7,978 bases of DNA from Acidobacteriota bacterium (GTDB lineage: Bacteria > Acidobacteriota > Terriglobia > Terriglobales > Acidobacteriaceae): contig JAJZFR010000251.1 of NCBI GenBank assembly GCA_021805265.1, positions 1-7,978 on the forward strand. The letters are read 5' to 3'. The notes under the pieces are model-generated. The model did not search any database, had not been told where the DNA came from, and saw only the letters and a list, made by a program, of their open reading frames with translations. A program made the translations under genes and the position numbers. This document shows positions 6,107-7,978 of this stretch, one piece after another; the stretch's first letter is position 1, and each line of letters opens with the position of its first letter.

Positions 6107-7551
6107 CGGCGCAGTTCCTTTCCGTTGGGGCGGGAGTCGAAGACGGGATCGAGGCCACGCGCCCAGTAGATGCAGTCGCCGCGGAGGTAGGTTTCGAGGA
6201 CCTTCCCCTTGAGTCTTGCGCCGAGATACGGGGAGAGCTTGTGTCGGAAGTGGAGGTCGCGCTCGGCTACGGTCCATTCGGAGTCGGGGTCGAAGACGAC
6301 GAGGTCGGCGTCGGCTCCGGGGCGCAGGCTGCCTTTTTGGCGGGCGAGTCCGGCGAGTTTGGCGGGGGCTGTGGCGAGCCAGCGGACAAGCTGTTCCAGG
6401 CTTCCTTCGCGGGAATGGAGGCCGGTCCAGAGGATGGGCAGGGCGAGTCCGAGGCTGGCGATGCCGCCCCAGGCGAGGTCGAAGCGGCCCGATGCGAATT
6501 GTTTCAACTCGGGCGGGCAGGGGGAGTGGTCGGTGGCGACGAAGTCGAGGGTTCCGTCCTTGAGGCCGCGCCAGAGCGCTTCTCGATTGGCCGCGGCGCG
6601 GATGGGCGGAGCGCATTTGAAGGAGGTTGCTCCGTCGGAGATTTCCTCGGCGGCGAAGTGGAGGTAGTGAGGGCAGGTTTCGGCGGTGATCGAGAGGCCC
6701 GCTTCGCGCGCTTGTTCGAGGATTGGGAGGAGACGGGCGCTCGAGACGTGGACGATGTGGATGGGCACGCGGAAGCGCGGGGCGAGCGCGAGGAGCATTT
6801 CCAGGGCGTCGATCTCGGAGGCGTCGGGGCGCGACGCGAGCCAGGTGGAGTGACTGCGCCAGTCGCAGGCGGCGAGAGATTGCGCGGCAGCGAGGATGGG
6901 GGCGGCGAGTTCGGCGTGGACCAGCAGCGGAAGGCCGGAGTTGTTGAGAGCGTCGAGGGCGCGCTCGAGTTGGGGGCGGTCCGTCCAGGCGAAGTCGGGA
7001 ATGCCGGAGTCGATGAGGAATGCCTTGAAACCGGGAACGCCGGCGCGGATGAGGTTGGGAATTTCGGCCTGGTTGCTGCCGTGGTTGCCGTTGCCGACCT
7101 GGCTGTCGTTGCCGACGATGCCTCCCCAGGTCATCCAATCGACGGCGGCGTGGAGGCTGGCGGCGGCTCGTTTGGCTTCGAGGGCGTGGGTGGAGGTGGT
7201 TGTGGGGACGCAGTTGAGGGGCATGTCAACGAGGGTGGTTACGCCGCCCGAGGCAGCAGCGCGGGTTGCGGTGGCGAAGCCCTCCCAGTGGGAGCGGCTG
7301 GCGGGCTGGTCCTGACTGGCGGGCTGGCTGTCGCCGGCATCGTTGATGTGGACGTGGGTATCGACGAGGCCAGGCATGAGGACGAGGTCGCCGAAGTCGC
7401 GGAGCTGGGCTTTGGGAGGAATGGCGCTCCATTCGGCGAGTTTGAGGATGCGTCCGGAGCGGATGAGCACGGCTGCCGGGCGCACACCCTGGGGGGTGAC
7501 GACGCGTGAGGAGCGAAAGGCCCATACGGGTTTTGGATGGCTGGAGGTCAT
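6103..7551 (-). CDS. allB: Allantoinase
   Basis: This 482-aa enzyme of the amidohydrolase superfamily (TIM-barrel, dihydroorotase/hydantoinase-like) should open the hydantoin ring of allantoin to give allantoate. The metal-site residues are all visible: H66 and H68 in DTHVHIN, carbamylatable K176 in PGFKAFL, H212 in LVHAE, H268 in HIVHVSS and D341 in TDHSPCP. TCPHYL, FKCAPPIR, AWGGIASL and RHKLSPYLG are also allantoinase-like. It is about 30 residues longer than E. coli AllB (453 aa). Most of the excess lies in two low-complexity insertions, residues 72-87 (Ser/Gln/Pro/Ala-rich) and about 148-163 (Gly/Asn/Ser/Gln-rich). Both fall between the HxH motif and K176 and both have a 6-residue period. 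The ATG at 7551 is the only sensible start but has a poor Shine-Dalgarno site. It is first in the ureide operon and divergent from the deaminase gene at 7677. Confidence 0.95.
   Translation of the reverse strand: MTSSHPKPVWAFRSSRVVTPQGVRPAAVLIRSGRILKLAEWSAIPPKAQLRDFGDLVLMPGLVDTHVHINDAGDSQPASQDQPASRSHWEGFATATRAAASGGVTTLVDMPLNCVPTTTSTHALEAKRAAASLHAAVDWMTWGGIVGNDSQVGNGNHGSNQAEIPNLIRAGVPGFKAFLIDSGIPDFAWTDRPQLERALDALNNSGLPLLVHAELAAPILAAAQSLAACDWRSHSTWLASRPDASEIDALEMLLALAPRFRVPIHIVHVSSARLLPILEQAREAGLSITAETCPHYLHFAAEEISDGATSFKCAPPIRAAANREALWRGLKDGTLDFVATDHSPCPPELKQFASGRFDLAWGGIASLGLALPILWTGLHSREGSLEQLVRWLATAPAKLAGLARQKGSLRPGADADLVVFDPDSEWTVAERDLHFRHKLSPYLGARLKGKVLETYLRGDCIYWARGLDPVFDSRPNGKELRR
6116..6121 (-). 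promoter_or_regulatory. Ribosome binding site for allC, inside the end of allB
   Basis: AAAGGA on the - strand, 9 nt before the allC ATG at 6106, is embedded in the last codons of allB. Together with the 4-bp stop/start overlap it fixes the allC start. Confidence 0.65.
7090..7116 (-). repeat. Imperfect 18-nt period repeat inside allB (VGN repeat)
   Basis: GTTGCCGAC occurs on the + strand at 7090-7098 and again at 7108-7116, 18 nt apart, with a further TTGCCG at 7085-7090. On the - strand it encodes VGNDSQ-VGNGNH (residues 146-157). It coincides with a stretch that is longer than in the E. coli enzyme as I recall it. Confidence 0.6.
7298..7327 (-). repeat. Direct 12-nt repeat with 18-nt period inside allB (QPAS repeat)
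   Basis: CTGGCGGGCTGG is present on the + strand at 7298-7309 and identically at 7316-7327. On the - strand this encodes QPASQD-QPASRS (residues 76-87). It sits between the HVHIND metal motif and the WEGF segment that normally follow each other closely in allantoinases. Confidence 0.75.
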
Positions 7552-7676
7552 GAATGTCGGGGTCCGTTCCGTGATGCCGGTCGAGAGCAGACTCTATGCC
7601 ATACTGACGATATTGCGACGCTGCTGTGGGGTCTCTAGCGCGCCTTGAGTTCTCAGTGTAGCGAAGGATGGGACGA
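7552..7676. promoter_or_regulatory. Divergent intergenic region between allB and the deaminase gene
   Basis: These 125 bp separate two genes transcribed away from each other and so should hold the promoter of the ureide operon (-) and that of the deaminase gene (+). No convincing -35/-10 pair can be assigned by eye. GATATT at 7609-7614 is a possible + strand -10 element, with no good -35. A small palindrome, TATGCCATA, lies at 7595-7603 near the middle and could be part of an operator; this is a guess from position and symmetry only. Confidence 0.45.
7663..7668 (+). promoter_or_regulatory. Ribosome binding site for the deaminase gene
   Basis: GAAGGA lies 8 nt before the ATG at 7677. It favours that ATG over the in-frame ATGs at 7668 (overlapping the site) and 7683. 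Confidence 0.55.
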
Positions 7677-7978
7677 ATGACGATGAATGGCGAACATCTT
7701 CGGCGCGCGGTTGCGCTGGCGGTCGAGAATATCCGTGCGGGCCAGGGCGGCCCGTTTGGCGCGGTGATCGTGAAGGATGGAGTGATCGTGGGCGAAGGGG
7801 CGAACTCGGTGACGACGACGCTGGACCCGACGGCGCATGGCGAAGTGAATGCAATTCGCGCGGCGTGTCGCGTGCTGGGGAGTTTTTCCCTGGCGGGCTG
7901 CGAGATTTATACCAGTTGCGAGCCTTGCCCGATGTGTCTGGCGGCGATCTACTGGGCGCGGATCGAGCGGATTTACTA
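7677..7978 (+). CDS. guaD: Guanine deaminase-like nucleobase deaminase (3' end cut by the window)
   Basis: The first 100 residues are visible, and the frame is open at the window edge. The protein belongs to the zinc-dependent cytidine deaminase fold. H54 and catalytic E56 lie in DPTAHGEVNAI, and C84 and C87 in TSCEPCPMC complete the zinc site. GGPFGAVIVKDG near the N terminus and CEPCPMCLAAIYWAR closely resemble, from memory, Bacillus subtilis guanine deaminase (156 aa), so about a third of the gene should lie beyond the window. It would convert guanine to xanthine plus ammonia in the cytoplasm, feeding the purine route that yields allantoin for the adjacent divergent operon. The zinc motif reads HGE where B. 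subtilis has HAE; yeast cytosine deaminase also has HGE. A cytosine or other nucleobase deaminase is therefore possible, but the surroundings favour guanine. Confidence 0.82.
   Translation, partial: MTMNGEHLRRAVALAVENIRAGQGGPFGAVIVKDGVIVGEGANSVTTTLDPTAHGEVNAIRAACRVLGSFSLAGCEIYTSCEPCPMCLAAIYWARIERIY

Larger units (their letters stand above)
2806..7551 (-). other. Ureide degradation operon allB-allC-allE-uah
   Basis: Four genes on the - strand are packed as one transcription unit. allB and allC overlap by 4 bp (ATGA at 6106-6103), allC and allE are 42 bp apart, and allE and uah are 4 bp apart. From family knowledge, the four products catalyse successive steps: allantoin to allantoate, to (S)-ureidoglycine, to (S)-ureidoglycolate, to glyoxylate, with release of CO2 and four ammonia per allantoin. 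That single-operon transcription occurs is inferred from spacing. The promoter most likely lies in 7552-7676. Confidence 0.85.

Noticed and set aside
4772..6169. A 465-codon open frame on the + strand opposite allC
   Set aside because: It is a Gly/Glu/Asp/Val-rich low-complexity translation, antisense to a gene with intact catalytic motifs. It is typical of a shadow frame in GC-rich DNA.
6107..7138. N-terminal extension of allC by 344 codons in the same frame
   Set aside because: The extension is Arg/Pro-rich and overlaps allB out of frame. The ATG at 6106 has a strong ribosome site and the protein starting there has the normal family length.
6241..7509. A 422-codon open frame on the + strand opposite allB
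   Set aside because: It has the same glycine-rich shadow composition and no domain motifs, and the allantoinase on the other strand is complete.

Overview
The window is GC-rich bacterial DNA with dense coding, strong third-position G/C bias, AAAGGA- or GGAG-type ribosome sites and several GTG starts. It looks like a chromosomal segment of a free-living heterotroph. The feel of the Lon protein and the gene content suggest an acidobacterium (Terriglobales-like). That is an impression from the sequence only, not a search result.

Left part (79-2547, + strand): a complete ATP-dependent protease Lon. It is followed by a textbook intrinsic terminator (2668-2708) and a very AT-rich, gene-free patch (2731-2800) where two convergent transcription units meet.

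Centre and right (7551 down to 2806, - strand): a compact four-gene operon for ureide breakdown. In transcription order it encodes allantoinase (allB), allantoate amidohydrolase (allC), (S)-ureidoglycine aminohydrolase (allE-type bicupin) and a plant-type ureidoglycolate amidohydrolase (UAH). Together these would convert allantoin to allantoate, (S)-ureidoglycine, (S)-ureidoglycolate and finally glyoxylate, releasing all four nitrogens as ammonia. allB and allC overlap by 4 bp, and allE and uah are 4 bp apart, which points to translational coupling. allC and uah encode two diverged M20-family paralogues, separated here by signature motifs.

Right edge (7677 to the end, + strand): the first 100 residues of a guanine-deaminase-like enzyme, divergent from allB across a 125-bp intergenic region that probably holds both promoters. 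It fits the same theme, because guanine deaminase feeds guanine into xanthine, urate and allantoin.

There are no signs of mobile elements, CRISPR arrays, RNA genes, phage genes or defence genes. I see no previously undescribed system. The most interesting points are the full allantoin-to-glyoxylate hydrolytic route in one bacterial operon and two low-complexity insertions with an 18-nt (6-residue) period inside the allantoinase.
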